Source of the DNA: Planctomicrobium piriforme
Lineage (GTDB): Bacteria; Planctomycetota; Planctomycetia; Pirellulales; PNKZ01
Reading direction: 5' to 3'
NCBI GenBank assembly: GCA_945877965.1
Contig: CAMCTH010000118.1
Span: forward strand, 1-10,138
DNA length: 10,138 nucleotides
This document shows, piece by piece, positions 1 to 6,112 of this stretch. Every line of letters starts with the position of its first letter. Within the stretch, counting starts at the first letter, position 1. Below the pieces are notes generated by a model that saw only the letters and a list, made by a program, of their open reading frames with translations, made no database searches and had not been told where the DNA came from. A program made the position numbers and the translations under genes.

Positions 1-16
1 GGAAAGACCTTCTGTC

Positions 17-44
17 GCTCCGCGCTCCGCGCCCCGCGATCCGC
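17..44. repeat. Heptamer tandem array, GCTCCGC family, four units
   Basis: Four consecutive 7-base units are read directly: GCTCCGC, GCTCCGC, GCCCCGC, GATCCGC, ending 3 bases before the stop codon of the small conserved gene. The same heptamer occurs at 2425-2452 (opposite orientation) and at 7593-7686. Only one arm is visible; a facing partner, as seen at the other intergenic sites, could lie left of the window edge. Confidence 0.85.
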
Positions 45-47
45 GAC

Positions 48-500
48 TCATCTGAATCGCTTGATAAAATTCCGATGCCCGGGCATCGGGGCGTGCGGCT
101 CCCAGCCGAGTCGGGCCAAAAAGCGATCGCTGAGACGGAGATTGGCGGCATCGCATAAGAGCGCGTCGGAATCCTTCAAGCGGGCAATTTCGTCGAGCAC
201 TTCCAGCGCCGCGCGGAACGTCGCGTAGTCGGCGTCGCGCGTCGTCACTACATACCGCAGCGCCAAAAAGTTCGGGCAGCTACGCGGTTGGTTGAAGTAT
301 AACCGACAGCGATTGCCGCGGCGAAGCAGGTGTTCCCAGCGTCCGACTAAGTGCGTCCCCCAGGCCGTCGCGATCTTGGGGAACGGCCGCCATACGAGCC
401 GCTCAAATTCACCCGCCGCCGTCTCGATCATGCCGTAACGCCGCCGACGAATGACGTCGACGTCCGTAGCGAGATCGGTAACCGTTTCAAAAAGCAACAT
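48..500 (-). CDS. Small conserved protein of unknown function (150 aa)
   Basis: I do not recognise a characterised family. The 150-residue product starts MLLFETVTDL and ends RNFIKRFR. It has no signal peptide or membrane segment. It is rich in Arg, Trp and aromatic residues (RRRRYG at 19-23, WRPFPKIATAW at 37-47, LYFNQPRSCPNF at 67-78). The C-terminal half, with LDEIARLK followed by LRLSDRFLARLGWEP at 121-135, vaguely resembles the end of a GNAT acetyltransferase fold, but no acetyl-CoA loop is visible. From memory, similar proteins occur across planctomycetes. The frame is open up to 593. I chose the ATG at 500 because the upstream stretch passes through a GC-rich palindrome at 536-560 and gives low-complexity, non-protein-like residues. 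A shorter start at 431 (MIETAAG) is possible. No Shine-Dalgarno is seen. It is the last gene of the same-strand run, 126 bp after the prepilin peptidase stop. Confidence 0.72.
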   Translation of the reverse strand: MLLFETVTDLATDVDVIRRRRYGMIETAAGEFERLVWRPFPKIATAWGTHLVGRWEHLLRRGNRCRLYFNQPRSCPNFLALRYVVTTRDADYATFRAALEVLDEIARLKDSDALLCDAANLRLSDRFLARLGWEPHAPMPGHRNFIKRFR

Positions 501-535
501 GGCGAGCCCAACTAGCGACGATCTCAAAAATGGCG

Positions 536-560
536 AGCCGCGGGCGCAAGCCCGCGGTCT
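536..560. repeat. GC-rich palindromic element with GCAA loop
   Basis: The bases CCGCGGGC (538-545) and GCCCGCGG (550-557) are perfect complements around the loop GCAA, giving an 8-bp all-GC stem. The flanks AG and CT extend it by one or two weaker pairs. It lies between the prepilin peptidase stop and the start of the small conserved gene. The core AGCCGCGGG is shared with the pair of elements at 8440-8515, so this is probably a dispersed repeat family. No T-run follows on the transcribed strand, so it is not a canonical terminator. Confidence 0.65.
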
Positions 561-626
561 GTGGGTCGAGCAACAAAGCCGATCCCCGGACAAGTTTAGC
601 TCGCAAATAAGCAGGCGGCGCGGCGG

Positions 627-1880
627 CTATTCGCCCCGCGTCCGCAGCCACCGCAACCCGGCCAGCACGGCCCAGAGCATGACGAAGCCGACGACCAGCA
701 CGCCGGGAATCAGCCAACCGGCCGAGAATCGCGGCTCGGCCCACTCCCAAATCGGCGACCAGCCGACGACGATCGCCGCCGTCGCGATACACAAGAACGG
801 GCCGTAGCAAAACGCGTTGTTCCGCGTGATGACCCATTGCAGCGAACCGAAGACGAGCGCGATCCCCGGCGCGGCAAAGAACACCAGCACCGCCGCCTGC
901 CAACCGACGAAACTCCCGATCATCGCCAACAGCGTGACGTCGCCGAAGCCCATCGCTTCCATGCCGAGCGCCCACGTGCCGATCACGCGCGTCGCCCAGA
1001 CCATCGCCCCGCCGACCGCGAGCCCGATGAGCGACGTGCCGAGCCCGATCCACGGCACCGGGGCATAGAGCCACCCCGCCGTAATGCACGCCGTCCCGAC
1101 GACCGCAAGCAGGGCGATCCGCGGCGTCGTCCGATCGCGCAGCATTCGGGCGAACATCAACTGCAGCGCCCGTCGATAGCCGTGCCGCGTCCGCCACGGT
1201 CGATGCAACAACCCCCCGCACCACAGCCAGAAGCAACCGCATAGAACCGCCAAAGAGTAATAGTTCGGTGAGTTCTGCAACGGAATCGCATGGTCATGCG
1301 GGTAGATTGAAAAAACGATACCCAGCTGCCCTCGCATGTCTACCGTGGGCAAAAAGGCCCATGGAAACACCGTCGTGAAGACCAACCCGACGAGCGTTCC
1401 CGGCACGGTGATCGCATCGGGAATGTTCAGTTCGTCGAAGTCAATCAGCGACGACGCCGCCATGAAGCCGAGCAGCAACGCATGGGCGACGAATGTGAAG
1501 TGCAGCGGATACGCGATCATTGGATTGTGCAGCATCTGCCGCGGCACGCCGGTCGGCAGCAAGCCGCCGTCGAGCACTTCCCAGGCGTACAACGCCGCCA
1601 ACGCCGCAGCGAGCCCCAGTTCGACGAACAGCGGTCGGATCCAAAAACCACGACCGAGCGAGGGCGCTTTGCGCCGCAACAGAATCCAGCCGAGAACCGG
1701 CAGCCGATCGAGCCACACCGACCGGCCGTCGCGCGGATGCCGCCGCGACCAAGGACTCGTCAACCGCGGCTCGTACGCCAGCGACGACACGGACCAATTG
1801 ACGATCACACCGAGCAAAAGGCCCGCGAGCGCAACCCACGCAGTCCGCATTTCGGCGTCCAGCGCGAGCCATGCATCCAC
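627..1880 (-). CDS. Type-4 prepilin peptidase (A24 aspartic membrane protease), divergent N-terminus
   Basis: Members of this family cut the leader peptide from type IV pilin and type II secretion pseudopilin precursors at the cytoplasmic face of the inner membrane. The 417-residue product is strongly hydrophobic with many membrane segments. Both catalytic aspartate motifs are present: SLIDFDELNIPD at 144-155 (Asp147) and GFGD at 311-314 (Asp314). A later YGPFL at 359-363 matches the family's xxGPFL box. The N-terminal segment keeps the spacing of the family (DRLPVLGWILLRR at 58-70, RPLFVELG at 82-89), but the paired CxxC zinc/methylase-type cysteines are absent. The catalytic aspartates are 167 residues apart, about 100 more than usual from memory, because of an inserted loop-rich segment at about 170-270. 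Family length is usually 250-290. The GTG start at 1880 is favoured by AAAGGAAG five bases upstream; an ATG at 1850 is the alternative. It starts 27 bp after the aroDEK stop. No pilin gene is nearby. Confidence 0.9.
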   Translation of the reverse strand: MDAWLALDAEMRTAWVALAGLLLGVIVNWSVSSLAYEPRLTSPWSRRHPRDGRSVWLDRLPVLGWILLRRKAPSLGRGFWIRPLFVELGLAAALAALYAWEVLDGGLLPTGVPRQMLHNPMIAYPLHFTFVAHALLLGFMAASSLIDFDELNIPDAITVPGTLVGLVFTTVFPWAFLPTVDMRGQLGIVFSIYPHDHAIPLQNSPNYYSLAVLCGCFWLWCGGLLHRPWRTRHGYRRALQLMFARMLRDRTTPRIALLAVVGTACITAGWLYAPVPWIGLGTSLIGLAVGGAMVWATRVIGTWALGMEAMGFGDVTLLAMIGSFVGWQAAVLVFFAAPGIALVFGSLQWVITRNNAFCYGPFLCIATAAIVVGWSPIWEWAEPRFSAGWLIPGVLVVGFVMLWAVLAGLRWLRTRGE

Positions 1881-1885
1881 GTCGT

Positions 1886-1893
1886 CTTCCTTT
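1886..1893 (-). promoter_or_regulatory. Shine-Dalgarno site of the prepilin peptidase
   Basis: Minus-strand AAAGGAAG ends five bases before the GTG codon at 1878-1880. It is the only clear Shine-Dalgarno match I found in front of a start codon in this window, and it supports the GTG over the downstream ATG at 1850. Confidence 0.6.
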
Positions 1894-1907
1894 GCGTCAG
1901 CGGGTCA

Positions 1908-3884
1908 TCACTTCGAAAGACCGAGGGCCGCGATGATCGCGTCGGCCACCTCTTGCGGAGAGCGCTCGTCGGTCTCGACGACGTGCTTCGCGCACTCACG
2001 ATACCACGGCTCGCGCTGAGCGACGAGAGCAACTACTTCGTCCAAGCCGCCGCGGGCCGTCAGACTCGGCCGACGCCCGGCCGTCGTTTCGTCGCGCGAA
2101 ATCCGTCCGTGCGAAGTCTCGGGCTTGGCCCGCAACCAAACGACCCGCGGACAAGGCCGCAGCAACGCCCGATTCGCTTCGCGAACGACGACCCCGCCGC
2201 CGGCCGCCACGACGGTCTTCTCGCGCTGCAAGAGATCGGCCAGCACCAGCGATTCCCAATCGCGAAACTTCGGCTCGCCGTCGTCGGCAAAGATCGCCGC
2301 GATCGACTTGCCTGCCCGCAGCTCGATCTCGACGTCGGCATCGACCCAATCCCAGCCGAGCAGCAACGCCAGGCGCTGCGCCGTCGACGTCTTGCCGGTA
2401 CCGCGATAACCGATGAGGAACAGCGCGGAACTCGGAGCGCGGAGCGCGGAGCGCATGACGTCGAGCGACGGCTCTTGGTTGAAAAAGAGTTTGAATTGAT
2501 GCTCGGCTTGTCGCAAGAACATCTCGGTGCCGTAGATGATCGTCGCGCCGCGGACTTTTGCTTCGCGGAGTAGTTGCGTTTCGAGCGGATTGTAGACCGT
2601 GTCGAAGACGATCGTGCCCGATTGCAACGACTCGGTCGGCAGCGGCGATTCGTCGACCTTCGGATGCATGCCCAGCGACGTGCAGTTCACGAGCAGGTCG
2701 TACTCGACCGTCGTGCGGGCGTCCCAAGCGACGGCGCGGCAACCGAGCGCCGCGGCCAACTCGTCGGCTCGGGCGCGATTGCGATTCGTAATCACCACGT
2801 TCGCGCCGCGCTGCACCAGCGCGTAGGCGATCCCCTTCGCCGCTCCGCCGGCTCCCAGGACCAACGCCCGTTTGCCGCGCACCGGGGCGACCGCCTCGAT
2901 CGAGTCGAGGGCACCCGCCTCGTCGGTGTTGTAACCGCCGACTTGATCCGGGGTCGTGAAGGTCAGCGTGTTGACCGCGCCGATCGTCGCGGCCGCCGGG
3001 TCGAGTTGCGTGACGTGTTTCTGCACCGTCTCTTTATGCGGGATCGTCACGCTCAGTCCGCGGAGGCCGAACGCCGCCGCCTCGCGGACGAACTCGTCGA
3101 GCGTTTCCGGCGGAACGCGGAACGCGACGTAGACGCCGTCAATCCCGGCTGCGGCGAGGGCCCGATTGTGAATCAGCGGGCTCTTGCTATGCCCGATCGG
3201 ATCGCCGATCACGGCGGCCATCAACGACTTGGGCGACAGCGTTTCGTAACGATAGAGATCGCGCATCGTCGCGAAGCTGAACTGCCCCGGCGCGACGGCC
3301 GAGGCCTCATCGGCCGCGGCGAACGAGAACGGCGACCCGCAAACGGCGTTCAACACGCGCGACGCCGCACCGAGTTCGCCCATGCAGAGGCCGAGCGTCG
3401 GGACCTTCGCTTCGCGAATGAGACGCAACACGCGGAAGTTGTCGACGGGCGAAACGGCCGTGACGGCGAGCTTGACGACGTCGGCATCGCAGGCCGCAAG
3501 GTTGGCATGAATGGCCGCCAGATCGCGCGGCGTCTCACGAAAATCGTGCATGCTGACGATGCGCTTGGTCGCGCCGCGGCGTGGGATCGCGCGAGCCGCA
3601 TCGGGTTCGAGATCGACGTACTCCGCTCCGGCATCGATCGCCGCATTGAGCATTCGGCGACGCTCGGCCTCGGGCCCGGTCCAGCGTCCGCCGTCTTCGG
3701 GTCGCCGCACGGTCGCAATGATCGGCCCCGGCCGCGAGCGAATTAACTCCGCGACGTCGACCGTCGGCGGCAGAAAATCGAGCCGATACTCGACCAACTT
3801 GCACCCCTCGCCGACCAACCGCCGGTGCTCCGCCTGCATTCGCTGCGGATCGTCGATACCGAGAGCTACGCAGATCAAAGACAT
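1908..3884 (-). CDS. aroDEK: Trifunctional shikimate-pathway protein: 3-dehydroquinate dehydratase / shikimate dehydrogenase / shikimate kinase
   Basis: This one 658-residue chain should catalyse three consecutive cytoplasmic steps: 3-dehydroquinate to 3-dehydroshikimate, to shikimate (NADPH), to shikimate 3-phosphate (ATP). Residues 1-~218 are a type I dehydroquinase: EYRLDFL at 32-38, SMHDF at 111-115 with the catalytic His113, and VVKLA at 136-140 with the Schiff-base Lys138. Residues ~221-476 are shikimate dehydrogenase: SKSPLIHN 233-240, SVTIPHK 278-284 with catalytic Lys284, GAVNTL 302-307, GYNTDEAG 317-324 with Asp321, dinucleotide loop GAGGAAKG 344-351, and NRNRARADEL. Residues ~488-658 are shikimate kinase: Walker A GYRGTGKTS 492-500, DADVEIE 515-521, FRDWE 540-544, GGG 562-564, lid RRPSL 604-608. 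All key residues look intact. AroD-AroE fusions are known in plants, chlamydiae and planctomycetes; adding AroK on the same chain is less familiar to me. The AroE-AroK linker (about 478-487) is encoded by a heptamer repeat. The ATG at 3884 has no Shine-Dalgarno. Confidence 0.96.
   Translation of the reverse strand: MSLICVALGIDDPQRMQAEHRRLVGEGCKLVEYRLDFLPPTVDVAELIRSRPGPIIATVRRPEDGGRWTGPEAERRRMLNAAIDAGAEYVDLEPDAARAIPRRGATKRIVSMHDFRETPRDLAAIHANLAACDADVVKLAVTAVSPVDNFRVLRLIREAKVPTLGLCMGELGAASRVLNAVCGSPFSFAAADEASAVAPGQFSFATMRDLYRYETLSPKSLMAAVIGDPIGHSKSPLIHNRALAAAGIDGVYVAFRVPPETLDEFVREAAAFGLRGLSVTIPHKETVQKHVTQLDPAAATIGAVNTLTFTTPDQVGGYNTDEAGALDSIEAVAPVRGKRALVLGAGGAAKGIAYALVQRGANVVITNRNRARADELAAALGCRAVAWDARTTVEYDLLVNCTSLGMHPKVDESPLPTESLQSGTIVFDTVYNPLETQLLREAKVRGATIIYGTEMFLRQAEHQFKLFFNQEPSLDVMRSALRAPSSALFLIGYRGTGKTSTAQRLALLLGWDWVDADVEIELRAGKSIAAIFADDGEPKFRDWESLVLADLLQREKTVVAAGGGVVVREANRALLRPCPRVVWLRAKPETSHGRISRDETTAGRRPSLTARGGLDEVVALVAQREPWYRECAKHVVETDERSPQEVADAIIAALGLSK
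2425..2452. repeat. Heptamer tandem array inside aroDEK, at the AroE/AroK junction
   Basis: Four 7-base units are read on the plus strand: GCGGAAC, TCGGAGC, GCGGAGC, GCGGAGC. The complement is the GCTCCGC heptamer seen at 17-44 and 7652-7686. On the coding strand it encodes about residues 478-487 (SALRAPSSA), which sit exactly between the last AroE helix (LDVMR) and the first AroK strand (LFLIGYRGTGK). Twenty-eight bases is not a multiple of three, so gain or loss of one unit would shift the frame of the AroK domain. Confidence 0.85.
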
Positions 3885-3890
3885 AGATCA

Positions 3891-3970
3891 AAGGGGGAAG
3901 GCGGAGAGGGGAAAAGGGAAATGCGGATGGAAGTCTTACATTCCCCTTTCCGCCCTTCGCCTTCCCCCTT
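3891..3970. repeat. Inverted pair of heptamer arrays filling the mutL-aroDEK gap
   Basis: The left arm (3893-3920) reads GGGGGAA, GGCGGAG, AGGGGAA, AAGGGAA. The right arm (3941-3968) reads TTCCCCT, TTCCGCC, CTTCGCC, TTCCCCC. The two arms are complementary over about 32 bases with a few mismatches (3891-3923 against 3939-3970), leaving a loop of about 15 bases. One arm is purely purine-like, the other pyrimidine-like. The structure occupies nearly the whole 89-bp gap: it begins 6 bases from the aroDEK start and ends 3 bases from the mutL stop. It could act as an RNA hairpin (attenuator or 3'-end stabiliser), but no T-run follows on the transcribed strand. Confidence 0.85.
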
Positions 3971-3973
3971 GTG

Positions 3974-6034
3974 CTACGTTCGTTTGAATTGCTTGTCGAG
4001 TTCTTCGCGGGTGAAGACCAGCGACGTTGGGCGGCCGTGGGGGCAGTGGTGCGTGTCGCGGGCCAAGCGGCGGTCGGCGACGAGGGCCGACACTTCGTCG
4101 GGCGTCAGCCGATCACCGGCCTTGATCGCCGCTTTGCACGCGATCATGTTCAGCAGGTCGTCGAGCAGATCGCGACGCTCGGGAGTCTTGCCGTCGACGA
4201 GGACCTGATCGACGACCGAGCGGAGGATTTCCGCCGGCGCGAGCTTGGCCAACATCGCCGGATACCCGGAGACGAGGACCGTCCCGCCGCCGAAAGGTTC
4301 GACCTGCAGGCCGAGCTTCGCGAGCACGTCGCGCCGTTCGAGCACGGCTGCCGCTTCAGTGGGGGCCAAGTCGACCGGCTCGGGGACGAGCAGCGTTTGG
4401 CTTTCGAGCGAGCCGGTGCCGATCTTGTCGCGGAGTTGTTCGTAGAGGATCCGCTCGTGCAAGGCGTGCTGATCGATGACCAGCACCCCTTCTTCGCTTT
4501 CGGCAATGAGGTAACGATTGTGAACCTGGATCGCGCGGATCGGATCGCTTTCGTCGAGGCTCGGTCGCGGCGCGAACGGCATCGTCGTCGGGGCTTCGGC
4601 TTCCGCCGTCACAGCACCGGCCGAATCCGCGATCGTCGGCGATGGGGCGGTTTGCCACGGCTCGCTCACGTCGCGCACATAGGCGGCGGGACGCAAGGTC
4701 GGCGTCGGACCGCCGTCGGAGAACGGACGAAAGGCCGGCACGCCGTGCGCTGCGAGCGGCGTCGCCGACGGCGGCAACACGGTCCGCGGCCCGGCCTGGA
4801 ATGCGGCATCGTCGGCGTCCCACGGTGCCGCGGCCGGGGGCGCTTCGCCGGTCGGCGAAACGGCGGCCGATGACGCGGCAGCGTTTGCAGAAGTCGCAGT
4901 CCCTTGCGCCCAGCGGACGAAATCCTGTCGCACTCGGGCCGTCTGATCGGCGTCGTGCGCCTGCGCGGGATCGCGATCGCTGAGAACCGCCGGGGCGGTC
5001 GCTTCGTTCGAAGTTTGCGCGCCGGCCGAGTCGAGCTTGTGCGTCAGGTCGGTCGCCAAGAACTTGGTCCGCAGCGCGGCGAGGAGTTGCCCGTACAGGC
5101 GACCGCCGTCTTGGAAACGAACTTCCATCTTCGTCGGGTGGACGTTCACGTCGACCGCGTCGGCCGGCATTTCCAAATGCAAGAACGCGATTGGGTGCCG
5201 GCCTGTAAGCAAGATGCCGCGATACGCTTCGCCGAGCGCGTGCTGCAACGAACGGTCGCGAATGAAGCGGCCGTTCAGGAACAGATACTGCATTCGATTG
5301 TGCGATCGGCTCTGGCTCGGGCGGGCGGCATAGCCCCAGAGCTTGACTTCGCCGTCGCGGCTCTCGATTGGCAACAGCTCGCGGGCCAACTCTTCGCCGA
5401 AGAACTGCGCGATCCGGGCCGGGAAACTTTGATCGCCCGGCAAGTCGTAAAGGGTCCGCTCGTTGTGCCGCAGCACGAAGCGGACCTGCGGATAGGCCAA
5501 GGCGAGCCGCGTGAACTGCTCGGTCACATGGCCGAGTTCGGTCTGCGTCGACCGCATGAACTTGCGGCGGACCGGCGTGTTGTAGAACAGATTGCGAACT
5601 TCGATCGTGGTCCCGGGCGACATGCCGCACGGCGCAGGCTCGCCGGCGACGCCGCCGACGACTTCGAGTTCCCAGCCCCCTTCGGCACCGGGCTGCCGAC
5701 TGCTGAGCGTGAAGCGGCTGATCTCGGCGATGCTCGCCAAGGCCTCGCCGCGGAAGCCGAGCGTTTGGACGCGGAACAGGTCTTCGGCGTCGGCGAGTTT
5801 GCTCGTCGCATGCGGCGCGATCGCCAGCGGCAGTTCGTCGTGCGGAATACCGCCGCCGTCGTCGGCCACGCGGACCAACTCCAGGCCCCCCTGCTCGATC
5901 GCCACTTCGATCCGCGTCGCCCCGGCATCGAGCGCATTTTCGCAGAGCTCTTTAACGACGCTCGCAGGCCGCTCGATCACCTCGCCGGCGGCGATCTTAT
6001 TGATGACGGAAGTGGGGAGACGGAGGATGGGCAT
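3974..6034 (-). CDS. mutL: DNA mismatch repair protein MutL, endonuclease type
   Basis: MutL couples mismatch recognition by MutS to strand removal. This 686-residue protein has the usual two lobes. The N-terminal GHKL ATPase has all its motifs: VVKELCENALDAG 26-38, DDGGGI 58-63, and GFRGEAL 93-99. The transducer domain with VNVHPTKMEVRF follows at about residue 300. A poorly conserved Ala/Pro-rich linker runs from about 335 to 500. The C-terminal dimerisation domain carries the metal-dependent nicking site: DQHALHERILYE at 521-532 fits the DQHAx2Ex4E motif exactly, and CKAAIKAGD (633-641) and CPHGRPT (664-670) match the other metal-site motifs. It is therefore the self-nicking type found where MutH is absent, unlike E. 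coli MutL. It begins MPILRLPTSVINKIAAGEV as in the family. The region directly upstream of the ATG is a heptamer repeat, so there is no Shine-Dalgarno. The neighbours (a two-component pair upstream, aroDEK downstream) are functionally unrelated. Confidence 0.98.
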   Translation of the reverse strand: MPILRLPTSVINKIAAGEVIERPASVVKELCENALDAGATRIEVAIEQGGLELVRVADDGGGIPHDELPLAIAPHATSKLADAEDLFRVQTLGFRGEALASIAEISRFTLSSRQPGAEGGWELEVVGGVAGEPAPCGMSPGTTIEVRNLFYNTPVRRKFMRSTQTELGHVTEQFTRLALAYPQVRFVLRHNERTLYDLPGDQSFPARIAQFFGEELARELLPIESRDGEVKLWGYAARPSQSRSHNRMQYLFLNGRFIRDRSLQHALGEAYRGILLTGRHPIAFLHLEMPADAVDVNVHPTKMEVRFQDGGRLYGQLLAALRTKFLATDLTHKLDSAGAQTSNEATAPAVLSDRDPAQAHDADQTARVRQDFVRWAQGTATSANAAASSAAVSPTGEAPPAAAPWDADDAAFQAGPRTVLPPSATPLAAHGVPAFRPFSDGGPTPTLRPAAYVRDVSEPWQTAPSPTIADSAGAVTAEAEAPTTMPFAPRPSLDESDPIRAIQVHNRYLIAESEEGVLVIDQHALHERILYEQLRDKIGTGSLESQTLLVPEPVDLAPTEAAAVLERRDVLAKLGLQVEPFGGGTVLVSGYPAMLAKLAPAEILRSVVDQVLVDGKTPERRDLLDDLLNMIACKAAIKAGDRLTPDEVSALVADRRLARDTHHCPHGRPTSLVFTREELDKQFKRT

Positions 6035-6039
6035 GAGAA

Positions 6040-6112
6040 GGTTCGGGGTTCGGGGTTCAGGGTTCGAGGTTAGGAACGAATTCCAACCCTGAACCCTGAA
6101 CTTCGAACCCTA
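6040..6112. repeat. Inverted pair of heptamer arrays filling the regulator-mutL gap
   Basis: The left arm (6040-6074) has five 7-base units: GGTTCGG, GGTTCGG, GGTTCAG, GGTTCGA, GGTTAGG. The right arm (6085-6112) has AACCCTG, AACCCTG, AACTTCG, AACCCTA. The arms are complementary over about 30 bases with mismatches and a short loop. The array starts 5 bases from the mutL ATG (6034), and its last unit contains the stop codon of the regulator (6110-6112), so the repeat fills the whole gap. The G-runs of the left arm on the plus strand, and of the right arm in the mRNA, could in principle form G-quadruplexes. This family differs in sequence from GCTCCGC but has the same 7-base period. Confidence 0.88.

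Noticed and set aside
501..593. N-terminal extension of the small conserved gene to an ATG at 593.
   Set aside because: The extension crosses the GC-rich palindrome at 536-560 and encodes low-complexity, Arg/Cys-rich residues unlike the rest of the protein.
1482..3746. Two long plus-strand frames (363 and 390 codons) opposite aroDEK and the prepilin peptidase.
   Set aside because: Same reason: Arg-rich shadow translations of a proven minus-strand gene. One of them ends and the next begins in the middle of AroDEK, with no promoter or ribosome site.
3891..3970. Terminator, or CRISPR-like array.
   Set aside because: The unit is only 7 bases with no spacers, so it is not CRISPR. The hairpin is long but imperfect and has no T-run after it on the transcribed strand, so a canonical Rho-independent terminator is not supported.
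6040..6074. G-quadruplex or telomere-like repeat in front of mutL.
   Set aside because: The G-runs are of uneven length (GG to GGGG) and the facing C-rich arm would compete as a simple hairpin; kept only as a remark in the repeat entry.
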